From NCBI GenBank assembly GCA_017883205.1, contig JADGNZ010000043.1, positions 1-52,464 on the forward strand: a DNA stretch of 52,464 nt, written 5' to 3'. Below, piece after piece: positions 16,667 through 23,524 of the stretch (the stretch's first letter is position 1; each line of letters starts with the position of its first letter). A program made the position numbers and the translations under genes. The DNA is from Thermoanaerobaculia bacterium (lineage in GTDB: Bacteria; Acidobacteriota; Thermoanaerobaculia; Gp7-AA8). The notes under the pieces are model-generated. The model did not search any database and had not been told where the DNA came from. It saw nothing but the letters and a program-made list of their open reading frames with translations.

Positions 16667-17542
16667 TCACTTGTCGATCAACCCGACCCTCGTCGCGCGA
16701 TCGAAGAGCCATCGATCACCAGATTTAACCATCCTGATATAAAACAGACCGTACTGACCCTCGAATAACTCCGCTTCCAGGTCGAGGACTGCAACGTCGC
16801 CGCGCAGCTCGCCACCCGTGATCTTGCCGGGCTTCTTCGGCAGGAACATCCCCAGCGTCTGCAGCGCGTCGTCGAGGTTCTCCTTCGCGGTGCGGTCGGG
16901 TTCGTTGAACGATTCCAGGCGCTTCGCCGTGACGTTGCTCTTGATGCCTTCCCAGTTCTTGCCCGCCATCGCCGCCTGCAACGCATCGAAGGCCTTGCCA
17001 GGCTCGCCGCCGCCGGCAGGGAGCTTCGTGCCCGCGGGCGCATGCGAGACCGCGGTCGAGAACGTGAGGTCGATCGAGTAGGTCTCGCCGTCCATCGTCT
17101 TCAGCGGCTTCGGCGAGAAGATCCGTCCCGCAACGCGATCAAGCGTGTTAACCGTCAGCTCGGCTTTCATCCGATCCGGCGTCGTCTCGATGAACTGCGT
17201 CATCGTCGCGGAGTACGTTGCGTTCATGCTGACATCGTTGCCGGGACGCACCCACAGCAGCACGTAGTTGTGCTCCATCAGCGCTTTCTGATTGATGACG
17301 CTGGTGTGCGGATCGAGCTCGCCGACGGCTTCCGACAGATCGACCGGCTCCTCGGACAGCACGACTTCGACAGCGAGCTTCCGGGCGTCGCGCTGATCGC
17401 GCGTTTCGAACGCGGCCGCATACAACGGTTTGATCGGAGGGCGCTTTCCGGCCGTGAATTCGCCCGATGCTTCGCCGGCGAATGCAGAGAGGGGGAACGC
17501 GAGCAAGAGCGCCGGCAACAGGGAAAGCTTCAGTCGTGTCAT
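16667..17542 (-). CDS. exported protein of unknown function
   Basis: 291 residues with a clear signal peptide (LKLSLLPALLLAFPLSAFAG, cleavage near residue 23). The mature part is soluble and mixed. Its C-terminal segment, WLFDRATRVGLIDK preceded by beta strands, resembles the DUF4878-like or NTF2-like ends of secreted proteins, but this is only a resemblance. The start lies 17 bp from the start of the divergent membrane protein gene, so the two share a promoter region. Confidence 0.72.
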   Translation of the reverse strand: MTRLKLSLLPALLLAFPLSAFAGEASGEFTAGKRPPIKPLYAAAFETRDQRDARKLAVEVVLSEEPVDLSEAVGELDPHTSVINQKALMEHNYVLLWVRPGNDVSMNATYSATMTQFIETTPDRMKAELTVNTLDRVAGRIFSPKPLKTMDGETYSIDLTFSTAVSHAPAGTKLPAGGGEPGKAFDALQAAMAGKNWEGIKSNVTAKRLESFNEPDRTAKENLDDALQTLGMFLPKKPGKITGGELRGDVAVLDLEAELFEGQYGLFYIRMVKSGDRWLFDRATRVGLIDK

Positions 17543-17559
17543 GGTGAATCAATCCTACA

Positions 17560-17790
17560 ATGACGGCAGCGGCGTTCCCGGCGATGATGACTTTTTTTCT
17601 CGGACTGCTTTTCGGATCGATCGGAACGGTCTATCTCATTTACGGAAAACGGCAATCCAGTCCGATCCACCTCATCGTCGGCGCGATTCTGATCGTCTAT
17701 CCCTACCTCTTCACGAACGCGATCCTCGTGTTCGTCGCCGGCGTGATCCTGACGGCGATTCCGTATGCGCGTCACCGAGGAATCATCTGA
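17560..17790 (+). CDS. small two-to-three-helix membrane protein
   Basis: 76 residues with hydrophobic segments at about 9-28 and 37-66. A basic loop (YGKRQSSP) lies between them, and the C terminus is basic (YARHRGII). An internal ATG at 17584 or 17587 would remove only a short polar leader and is a possible alternative start, since the present start is only 17 bp from the divergent gene. The next gene begins one base after the stop, so the pair is likely cotranscribed. The family is not recognised. Confidence 0.7.
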   Translation: MTAAAFPAMMTFFLGLLFGSIGTVYLIYGKRQSSPIHLIVGAILIVYPYLFTNAILVFVAGVILTAIPYARHRGII

Positions 17791-17791
17791 G

Positions 17792-17980
17792 ATGGCGGAG
17801 CTGATACCGCTGTGCTGCCCCTACTGCGGCGAAGACGTCGATCTCGATATCGATGAGGGCGGCGGAAGCCGTCAGTCGTACGTGCAGGACTGCCCCGTCT
17901 GCTGCCAGCCGTGGCAGGTTGAAGTCATCCGCGATCACGAAGGCGATTGGAGTGCGACGCTGCGCACGGGGGATGAGTGA
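17792..17980 (+). CDS. CPXCG-motif cysteine-rich protein
   Basis: 62 residues from the ATG chosen, directly after the preceding stop. The sequence CCPYCGEDVDLDID, then QSYVQDCPVCCQPWQV, matches the small CPXCG family. It has two CxxC knuckles that probably bind zinc, an acidic middle and a Trp-containing second strand. The cellular role of the family is not established. A longer reading frame begins nine codons earlier inside the upstream gene. Confidence 0.85.
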   Translation: MAELIPLCCPYCGEDVDLDIDEGGGSRQSYVQDCPVCCQPWQVEVIRDHEGDWSATLRTGDE

Positions 17981-17989
17981 AAACCTTTT

Positions 17990-18054
17990 GAACCACAGAG
18001 ACACAGAGGACACAGAGAAAGCTCATCTCTGTGTCCTCTGTGTCTCTGTGGTTC
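17990..18054. repeat. perfect 29-bp hairpin repeat, AACCACAGAGACACAGAG family
   Basis: The left arm 17990-18018 and right arm 18026-18054 are exact inverted copies with a 7-nt loop. A second full copy lies at 22963-23021 and degenerate relatives at about 36751-36785 and 38673-38727. It occupies the gap between two convergent genes, so it can act as a bidirectional terminator. Runs of T on the right and A on the left flank it. Confidence 0.93.
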
Positions 18055-18071
18055 AGCCTTTTTTCTCAAAG

Positions 18072-18764
18072 CTAATCCGGATTCGTCGCCCACACCGACA
18101 GCTCGGTGATGAAGCCGCGGTCGTCCATCTCCAGCATCGACAGCGCGGCGTGGGCGATCTCTTGCGCGCGGAGTTTCCGGTCGCTCTGCGGCCGGCCGCC
18201 GCGAAAAAAGTCCGTCTGCACTTCGCTGGGATTGATCTGCATCACGCGGATGTCGTGCTTTCGCAGCTCCGCGCGCCAGCACTCGGTCATGCCGGAGACG
18301 GCAAACTTGCTCGCTGCGTACGCCGTGCCTCCAGCGAAGCCGCGCACTCCGGCAGACGACGACATGTTGATGATGTTGCCGCGTTTCCTTTCGACGAAGT
18401 GACGCGCCGATTCGCGCGCGACGACCATCGCTCCGAACACATTCGTGGCAAACAACTTCTGCATCGCCGGCAGATCGGTATCGAGAAGCGGCGCGAAGGA
18501 GCCGAAACCGGCGTTGTTGATCAGGACGTTGTACCCGGGCAGAAGCGCGATGGTCTGCCGCACCAGCTCGACCGCCTCACTCTCCACGCTCACATCGGCG
18601 CGGATCCCGTGCGCTCCGATCTTGTCCGCCGCCTCGAGCAGCTTCGCATCATCCCGCCCGCAGATGACGACGTCGCCACCTTTCTCTTTCAACTGCCGGG
18701 CGATCTCGAATCCAATTCCGGAAGTGCCACCAGTGACGAGCGCGCGAACGTCGGAGAGTTTCAT
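18072..18764 (-). CDS. short-chain dehydrogenase/reductase
   Basis: 230 residues, the usual SDR length. The cofactor motif TGGTSGIG lies at 11-18, followed by NNAG, a Ser in the catalytic region MSSSAG, and the YAASK catalytic Tyr-Lys. The acidic/basic pattern after strand 2 (VICGRDDAK) favours NADPH. It oxidises or reduces an unknown alcohol or ketone. It converges on the CPXCG gene across the 29-bp hairpin. Confidence 0.93.
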   Translation of the reverse strand: MKLSDVRALVTGGTSGIGFEIARQLKEKGGDVVICGRDDAKLLEAADKIGAHGIRADVSVESEAVELVRQTIALLPGYNVLINNAGFGSFAPLLDTDLPAMQKLFATNVFGAMVVARESARHFVERKRGNIINMSSSAGVRGFAGGTAYAASKFAVSGMTECWRAELRKHDIRVMQINPSEVQTDFFRGGRPQSDRKLRAQEIAHAALSMLEMDDRGFITELSVWATNPD

Positions 18765-18778
18765 GGGGGCATTCTAAT

Positions 18779-18868
18779 GTCGGGAGTCGCGTGTCGGGGG
18801 TCGGGTGTCGCAGAAGCAGATCGGCCTTTTCTCGTCGACTCCCGACGCCCGAAACGCGACTCCCGACG
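18779..18868. repeat. GTCGGG-type inverted repeat
   Basis: Left arm GTCGGGAGTCGCGTGTCGGG and continuation (18780-18811); right arm CGACTCCCGACGCCCG and continuation (18837-18868). The loop carries AGAAGCAGATCGGCC, also found in the copy at 19107-19261. No gene fits here: the whole interval 18765-19265 is repeat DNA. Confidence 0.8.
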
Positions 18869-18909
18869 AAAAGGTGCTGGTTTTGCCGTGCAAAAATGGA
18901 ATCAAGTAG

Positions 18910-19075
18910 AAAACCATTTCACACTAATGTGAAATGAGATCACATGAGTGTGAAACCAAATTCCATGAACGGGAAACCAGATCACACGAATGTGAAACCA
19001 GATCACATGAGTGTGAAACCAGAACCCGTTGATGTGAAATCGGAACGCGTTAATGGGCAATCGGAATGAGTGAGG
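18910..19075. repeat. 21-bp tandem repeat array, 8 units
   Basis: Units with the core TGTGAAACCAGATCACATGAG recur at exactly 21 bp (GAAA or its variant at 18910, 18931, 18952 and so on to 19057). TGTGA and TCACA alternate, so overlapping imperfect palindromes arise. Several frames stay open through the array, including a 113-aa frame on the minus strand that reads as FHTHVIW-type heptads; I do not regard it as a gene. The outer units are more diverged than the inner ones. Confidence 0.9.
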
Positions 19076-19106
19076 CGCAAAAATTTGACCCACCGACAGC
19101 GCCCCC

Positions 19107-19261
19107 AGTCCGGGTGTCGGGGGTCGGGGGTCGGAGAAGCAGACCGGCGTCTTCTTTCTCCGGCTCCCGACTCCCAACACGGGATGGCCGCAACCCGGAT
19201 GTCGGAGAAGCAGGTCGCCGGTTCTGCCTACGACTCCCGACAACCGACCAGCGACCCCCGC
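19107..19261. repeat. GTCGGG-type inverted repeat, second copy, partly doubled
   Basis: Starts with CGGGTGTCGGGGGTCGG, then an AGAAGCAGACCGG loop sequence and C-rich arms CGGCTCCCGACTCCC and CGACTCCCGACAACC. A second partial unit begins near 19196 (CGGATGTCGGAGAAGCAGG). It belongs to the same family as the elements at 18779 and 37994 and ends at the O-antigen ligase stop. Confidence 0.75.
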
Positions 19262-19265
19262 GAGC

Positions 19266-20861
19266 TCACTTCCCGCATCCCCTCGCTACCTGCGCAGCCG
19301 CGCGCGCGGTCGGGAAAAGCTCGTGCGCGGCGCGGGCGTGCTCGCAGCGCGCGTGGCCGCCCATGCGCGCCAGTCGCATCTGGATGCGGTAGTTGCCCGG
19401 GTCGAGCTCCGCGGCACGGGTGATCGAGGCACGGCCACCGGCGGAGAAGAGATTCATCGCCATGAGTTGCTTCGCGCTCCGGTACACGCCGATGGCCGAC
19501 ACGAGGATCATCGCAGCGAATGCGTACCGCCACGCTGGCCGTGCTGAAGATTCTTCCGGGATCCACAACGATCCGATGGCCGCCCACACCAGAAACGCGG
19601 GGACGGCCAGCAGCAGCACGGCATCGAACGCACCCGCCACGCATGCGCCCGCGAGCGTCGCCAGCAACACGACCGCTGCGATCGCCTCCTCGGCATCGCG
19701 CGCGCGGCGCAACTGGCGCAAACCATCCCACGCGATCTTGAAAACCGCGAATAACAGCAGCAGAAAGGCGGCAAGACCACGCTCGCTGAGCCAGGCCATC
19801 CAATCGCTGCTCGGCCACGGATTCGACGTCATCCCCGTGTCGCCTTGATCGAGCGATGGATCATTCTTCGCCGCATGCGCCGGATACGTGACCGGCCAGT
19901 TGCCCGGACCGACACCGAACAACGGATGCCGCGCTGCAAGGAGCATCGATCGTCCGTATTGCACGAGGCGTCCGTGCCCGCTCCCCTCCTGCGCATCGGT
20001 GACGCGGCGCAACGACTCGAGATAGGGATTGTCGTCGTTCCAGCGGAGCGTATTCGGCAGCACCAGCGCCGCGCCGATGCCTGCAGCTGCGAGAAGGCCT
20101 ATGCCCGCCAGCCGTTTCCACGTCCGCGCATCGCGCCGCAACGCTTTCGAGAACAGCATTCCGGCAAACACGACGACTGCGGTGACCGCGAACGCCAGCC
20201 ACGCAGCGCGCGAGCGCGTCAGCACGAGCGCGACGACCACAAGCGCCGCGCCGAAGGCGCGCCACACGTATGCTCGCCTGCTGCGCGCTCCCATCGCGCT
20301 GAAAAGGAGCAGCGGCAATCCGAACGCCGCCACGTGCGCCACGAAGTTGCGGTTGCCGAGGGTGCCGCCAGGGGAGCGGTTCTCAGCGAAGAAGTCCGTC
20401 CGCACGCCGTACGTCTGCAGCAGCGACATGACCGCGACGAGCATGACCGCCAGCCCGAGTCCATGAATGACCGCGCGAGCCAGGCCGGCATTCCGCAGCG
20501 TGCGCGCCACGCGAAACAGGACGACGCTCGAAGCGCTGATCGCCAGCGCGCGCAACGCCAGCCATCGGTTCGTCGCCATCAACGCCGAGAGGGCGCTGAG
20601 AAGGACGTAGATGGCCAGAAACACCTCGACGCGTGTGATGCCGAGGCGCGACATGGCGCGAACGACGAGGAGTCCTGCCAGGACGGCGGTCAGATGGAAG
20701 GCCAGCTCCTTCGGGACGAAGAAGCGGTCGAGCTCGAAGACGTGCAGGGTGCTGACTACGATCACGACGGCGATTGCGCCTACCTGCATGACGCGCAGGG
20801 CCAGTCTCTCGGCACCGTTGGCCGCAGGAGCGAGGGAAGAATCAAATTCCGGCATCGGCAA
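19266..20861 (-). CDS. O-antigen ligase/polymerase-like membrane protein
   Basis: 531 residues with about ten to twelve hydrophobic helices. The family region includes GTLGNRNFVAHVAAFGLPLL, followed by LTRSRAAWLAF, the conserved Arg-containing loop of Wzy_C-type ligases, and later the large periplasmic loop with GRLVQYGRSMLLAARHPLFGVGPGNW. Such proteins join or polymerise surface glycans. The C terminus (about 440-531) is soluble with a TPR-like stretch (ASITRAAELDPGNYRIQMRL). No glycosyltransferase genes lie nearby, so the substrate is unknown. Confidence 0.88.
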   Translation of the reverse strand: MPMPEFDSSLAPAANGAERLALRVMQVGAIAVVIVVSTLHVFELDRFFVPKELAFHLTAVLAGLLVVRAMSRLGITRVEVFLAIYVLLSALSALMATNRWLALRALAISASSVVLFRVARTLRNAGLARAVIHGLGLAVMLVAVMSLLQTYGVRTDFFAENRSPGGTLGNRNFVAHVAAFGLPLLLFSAMGARSRRAYVWRAFGAALVVVALVLTRSRAAWLAFAVTAVVVFAGMLFSKALRRDARTWKRLAGIGLLAAAGIGAALVLPNTLRWNDDNPYLESLRRVTDAQEGSGHGRLVQYGRSMLLAARHPLFGVGPGNWPVTYPAHAAKNDPSLDQGDTGMTSNPWPSSDWMAWLSERGLAAFLLLLFAVFKIAWDGLRQLRRARDAEEAIAAVVLLATLAGACVAGAFDAVLLLAVPAFLVWAAIGSLWIPEESSARPAWRYAFAAMILVSAIGVYRSAKQLMAMNLFSAGGRASITRAAELDPGNYRIQMRLARMGGHARCEHARAAHELFPTARAAAQVARGCGK

Positions 20862-20918
20862 CGAGCACTACCCTACCGCGAAACGGCGCGACAGCGAACA
20901 GGCATTACGCTTCCAATC

Positions 20919-21108
20919 GAGCGCCTTCTCCCCCACGCTTTTGTGGGGGAGAAGGTGGCCGAAGGCCGGATGAGGGGGCAGTGGATCGCGGGAATTGCCG
21001 AAGATTCGCGCGAGCAAGAACTTCTTTCTTGCCGTGTGCCAAACACCCCTCATCCGCCTTCGGCCCCTTCTCCCCTCGAAAAGCACGAGGGGAGAAGGGG
21101 CTCGATGT
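20919..21108. repeat. compound palindromic repeat, CCTTCTCCCC family
   Basis: Two hairpins, ATCGAGCGCCTTCTCCCCC...GGGGGAGAAGG (20919-20954) and CCCCTTCTCCCCTCG...CGAGGGGAGAAGGGG (about 21063-21101), are joined by a further inverted pair: GGCCGAAGGCCGGATGAGGG (20955-20976) with CCCCTCATCCGCCTTCGGCC (21047-21066). The outer ends both read ATCGAGC. It is related to 4822-4871. It fills most of the gap 20862-21159, where I see no gene. Confidence 0.85.
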
Positions 21109-21159
21109 TTGTGACTGGTTTTCTGAGGGAGAAGAGCATGTGCGAGTGCTGGCCTGAAG

Positions 21160-21309
21160 TCAGTGTCGCTTGAAATACTGGACGTCCCGCTCGTGCGCCT
21201 CGGCTGCCGCGCGCGTCTTGAACGTGCCGAGGTTGCGGCGCTTGCCGGTGCTTGGATTCTTTTTGCGCGAATAGAGGCGGTACTCGCCTGTCTTGAGCTT
21301 GCGAATCAT
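21160..21309 (-). CDS. 49-aa basic protein, Arm/AP2-like DNA-binding motif
   Basis: The complement of 21160-21309 reads MIRKLKTGEYRLYSRKKNPS, then TGKRRNLGTFKTRAAAEAHE, then RDVQYFKRH and a stop. It is strongly basic, and the three-strand pattern YRLYSRK / TGKRRNLGTF / TRAAAEAHERDV resembles the N-terminal Arm (AP2-like) DNA-binding domain of tyrosine integrases, but no integrase follows. I have a memory of similar stand-alone small proteins in environmental bacteria, but no name. The codon usage is typical of the region. It is a nucleic-acid-binding candidate. Confidence 0.7.
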   Translation of the reverse strand: MIRKLKTGEYRLYSRKKNPSTGKRRNLGTFKTRAAAEAHERDVQYFKRH

Positions 21310-21360
21310 GATGATTGGGATTGCAAGTGGATCGCCAGTTTCGGGCGATGGATTGAGGGT

Positions 21361-21404
21361 CGCCGCCGGGCCGGCGGCGGTCCAGCCGGCGGGCCGCCGG
21401 CGCT
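21361..21404. repeat. GC-rich palindromic cluster
   Basis: Overlapping short palindromes, CCGCCG-GGC-CGGCGG followed by GCCGGC-GGGCC-GCCGGC, in the gap before the thioredoxin-like gene. It looks like another small intergenic repeat element. No promoter was identified in 21310-21489. Confidence 0.6.
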
Positions 21405-21489
21405 ACGTTTTTCGCTGTTCCTGCGTTCGCGCGAAACTATTTCTCGTCATGCCGCGTCTAACATCAAAACAAATCGAGCGGAGGCTCTT

Positions 21490-22398
21490 ATGACCCGGAA
21501 ACTTCTCGCAGTTCTCGTCCTCTTCCTGTTCGCCGCGGCCAGCCAGGCTGGTGATCTCGTCAGCGGTGTTCGTTACAAACTTTCTGCCGGCGACCTGGCC
21601 AGCGGCATCGCTGCTGTCGAAGATTACAAGCTGGCCACCGGCGTCGATGCCGAGTATCTCAACGCCGTCGGCTGGCTGGCCCGCGGCGCGGAGATGCAGG
21701 GAAAGAGCGAGGTGGCGAAGGAGTACGTCGCCGAGCTGCGCCGCGAGATCCCTGTCGAGAAGCCCGACCTCCTCACTCCCCTCGGCGCCGCCATCGAAGT
21801 CGAGGGTCGGTTGATCGCCACACAGAACGGACGAGGTGCGGCGATCCGGTACTTCAACAGTGAGCTGGAGCACGCAACGGCTCCCTCCCTCCGGTCGCGA
21901 ATCAGCAAGAACATCAACCTCCTGTCGCTCGAAGGACACCAGCCTCCCGCGCTCGAGACTGCGAAGTTCATCGGAGCCACGCCGGTATCGCTCGACGCAC
22001 TCCGCGGCAAGCCGGTGCTCCTCTACTTTTTCGCTCAGGGATGCGGCGACTGCCGGGCGCAGGCGCCTTCGCTGACGCGCGTCTGGAAAAAGTATCAACC
22101 AAAAGGTCTGTCGTTGATCACGGCCACGCGTCTCTACGGCAGCGTCGGCGAGAACAATAAGGCAACGCCCGCCGAAGAGCAGGCGCAGATCGAGAAGGTG
22201 TGGGGCGAGCTTTACGCGGGACTCGACGGCGTGCCGGCCATCATCGATACCGAGACGATGGTGCGCTACGGCGTCTCGGCCACGCCAACGTTCGTCCTCA
22301 TCGATCGGAAAGGCCTCGTGCGCATGTACGCGCCGACGAGGATTTCCGAAGCCGAGTTGTCACGTCGGATCGACGCGGTGCTCGCGGAAGCGCCGTGA
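21490..22398 (+). CDS. exported TlpA-like thioredoxin-fold protein
   Basis: 302 residues from the ATG chosen; GGAGG lies five bases before it and a signal peptide follows at once (RKLLAVLVLFLFAAASQAG). The frame also opens 109 codons upstream, but that part overlaps the basic small gene and repeats. Residues about 150-300 form the thioredoxin domain: CGDC with C185 and C188, a WKKYQPKGLSLI strand, and a cis-proline in GVSATPTFVLI. The N-terminal 130 residues are helical, repeat-like and of unknown role. It likely reduces or forms disulphides in the periplasm. Confidence 0.88.
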   Translation: MTRKLLAVLVLFLFAAASQAGDLVSGVRYKLSAGDLASGIAAVEDYKLATGVDAEYLNAVGWLARGAEMQGKSEVAKEYVAELRREIPVEKPDLLTPLGAAIEVEGRLIATQNGRGAAIRYFNSELEHATAPSLRSRISKNINLLSLEGHQPPALETAKFIGATPVSLDALRGKPVLLYFFAQGCGDCRAQAPSLTRVWKKYQPKGLSLITATRLYGSVGENNKATPAEEQAQIEKVWGELYAGLDGVPAIIDTETMVRYGVSATPTFVLIDRKGLVRMYAPTRISEAELSRRIDAVLAEAP

Positions 22399-22511
22399 GC
22401 CGTGGACGCTACAACCCGCGGACGCGGCAGGCTACGAGGAGCAGGCCGAGTCCGATGATCCACGACCAGAGTGCTCGTGGCAGTGCAGGGCGTGAGCCAC
22501 TGACGCGCTCG

Positions 22512-22934
22512 CTACTTCCCGGCTCTCTCGATCGTGAACTTGCCGAAGGCGATTCCGACATCTACCCCCTTACCTTTGCCGACGATGCTGAGCGAGACCT
22601 CGCCTTTCGTCATCGCCGACGCCTTCGCCGACTTGCCGGCTCCCGCGTGCGCTTCGCTCTGAACGTAAGTGCCGAAGAGCTCCGAGATGCTGCGGACATC
22701 GGTGAACGTACCGATGCCTTCGATCGTCGAGCGTCCGAATGTGATTCCACCGCCTTTCGAAGAGAGGTTCGCCCGCGCGCGCTGGCCGTTGTCGCAGGTG
22801 ATCGTGCCGCTTCCCGACGCGGTCTTGTAAAACGCCGACCAACCGCTGAGGGTGAAGTTCATATGGCACTTGGTTTCAGCGAGAGCCGGGAGCGAGAGGG
22901 CGAGGAAGAGTGACGCAAGTACGATTCGTTTCAT
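22512..22934 (-). CDS. exported protein of unknown function
   Basis: 140 residues. The start is the ATG with a GGAGG five bases upstream; the frame opens 30 codons earlier, inside the hairpin repeat at 22963. A signal peptide (KRIVLASLFLALSLPALA) is followed by a Gly/Ser-rich beta domain (KCHMNFTLSGWSAFYKTASG, SKGGGITFGRSTI, ISELFGTYVQSEAHAG, KGEVSLSIVGKGKGVDVG). This looks like a small beta-barrel or YSIRK-like exported protein seen in other Gram-negative bacteria, but I cannot name the family. It converges on the thioredoxin-like gene. Confidence 0.75.
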   Translation of the reverse strand: MKRIVLASLFLALSLPALAETKCHMNFTLSGWSAFYKTASGSGTITCDNGQRARANLSSKGGGITFGRSTIEGIGTFTDVRSISELFGTYVQSEAHAGAGKSAKASAMTKGEVSLSIVGKGKGVDVGIAFGKFTIERAGK

Positions 22935-22962
22935 GACAACCTCCGTGATAGCGAGAAAGTCT

Positions 22963-23021
22963 AACCACAGAGACACAGAGGGCACAGAGAAAACCTCTGT
23001 GTCCTCTGTGTCTCTGTGGTT
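22963..23021. repeat. 27-bp hairpin repeat, AACCACAGAGACACAGAG family
   Basis: Left arm 22963-22989, loop of five bases, right arm 22995-23021; there is one G/T mismatch that a G-U pair would tolerate. Nearly the same sequence as the hairpin at 17990-18054. It lies upstream of one minus-strand gene and downstream of another. Confidence 0.92.
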
Positions 23022-23036
23022 CATGCCTTTTCACGA

Positions 23037-23456
23037 TCAATGCAACAAACCCGCCTCGCACGTCCCCTCGATGACACGCTCCCCCGCTTCGTTCTCGATC
23101 CAGGCTTCGATCTCGAGGCGGTGTTTCGTGCGGTCGATCGAGCGGACGACAAAATGTGCGGTGACCGTATCGCCCACGTAGACAGGCAACAGGAAGCGGA
23201 GCGTTTGCGATCGGTAGATCGCGCCGGTTCCGGGGAGCAGCATGCCCACCATCGTCGAGAAGATCGATGCGGTGAGCATTCCGTGCAGGACGCGCCTGCC
23301 GAACTTCGTTTCCGCGGCGAAAGCATCGTCGACGTGAAGCGGATTGACATCGCCGGTGATGGCGATGAAGCGCTGCACGTCGTCTTCGGTGAACGTCTTC
23401 GTGAAGCTCGCGTGCTGGCCGATGGTGAAGTCGTCGATGCGCGCAACCTTGTTCAT
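23037..23456 (-). CDS. MaoC-like (R)-specific enoyl-CoA hydratase
   Basis: 139 residues, the size of a single hot-dog fold. The hydratase 2 motif is present as AITGDVNPLHVDDAFAAETKF followed by RRVLHGML; the Asp and His of DxNPLH are catalytic in PhaJ-type enzymes. These hydrate trans-2-enoyl-CoA to (R)-3-hydroxyacyl-CoA, feeding polyhydroxyalkanoate or fatty-acid metabolism. No such pathway genes are adjacent. It is divergent from the S9 peptidase with 68 bp between the two starts. Confidence 0.9.
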   Translation of the reverse strand: MNKVARIDDFTIGQHASFTKTFTEDDVQRFIAITGDVNPLHVDDAFAAETKFGRRVLHGMLTASIFSTMVGMLLPGTGAIYRSQTLRFLLPVYVGDTVTAHFVVRSIDRTKHRLEIEAWIENEAGERVIEGTCEAGLLH

Positions 23457-23524
23457 CTCGAAAGAATGACACGGACTCGTCGATGTAACGGACCGAATCG
23501 CTCCCTCCGCTACAATCCGCGCCC

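Noticed and set aside
18910-19075. Array of CRP operator sites (TGTGA...TCACA)
   Set aside because: The half-sites are separated by seven bases rather than the six of the CRP consensus, the repeats lie downstream of genes, and no CRP-like regulator was seen here.
19845-21173. 442-codon frame opposite the O-antigen ligase
   Set aside because: The ligase frame has clear transmembrane helices and family motifs; the opposite one has only Arg/Glu/Gln-rich sequence and runs into repeats.
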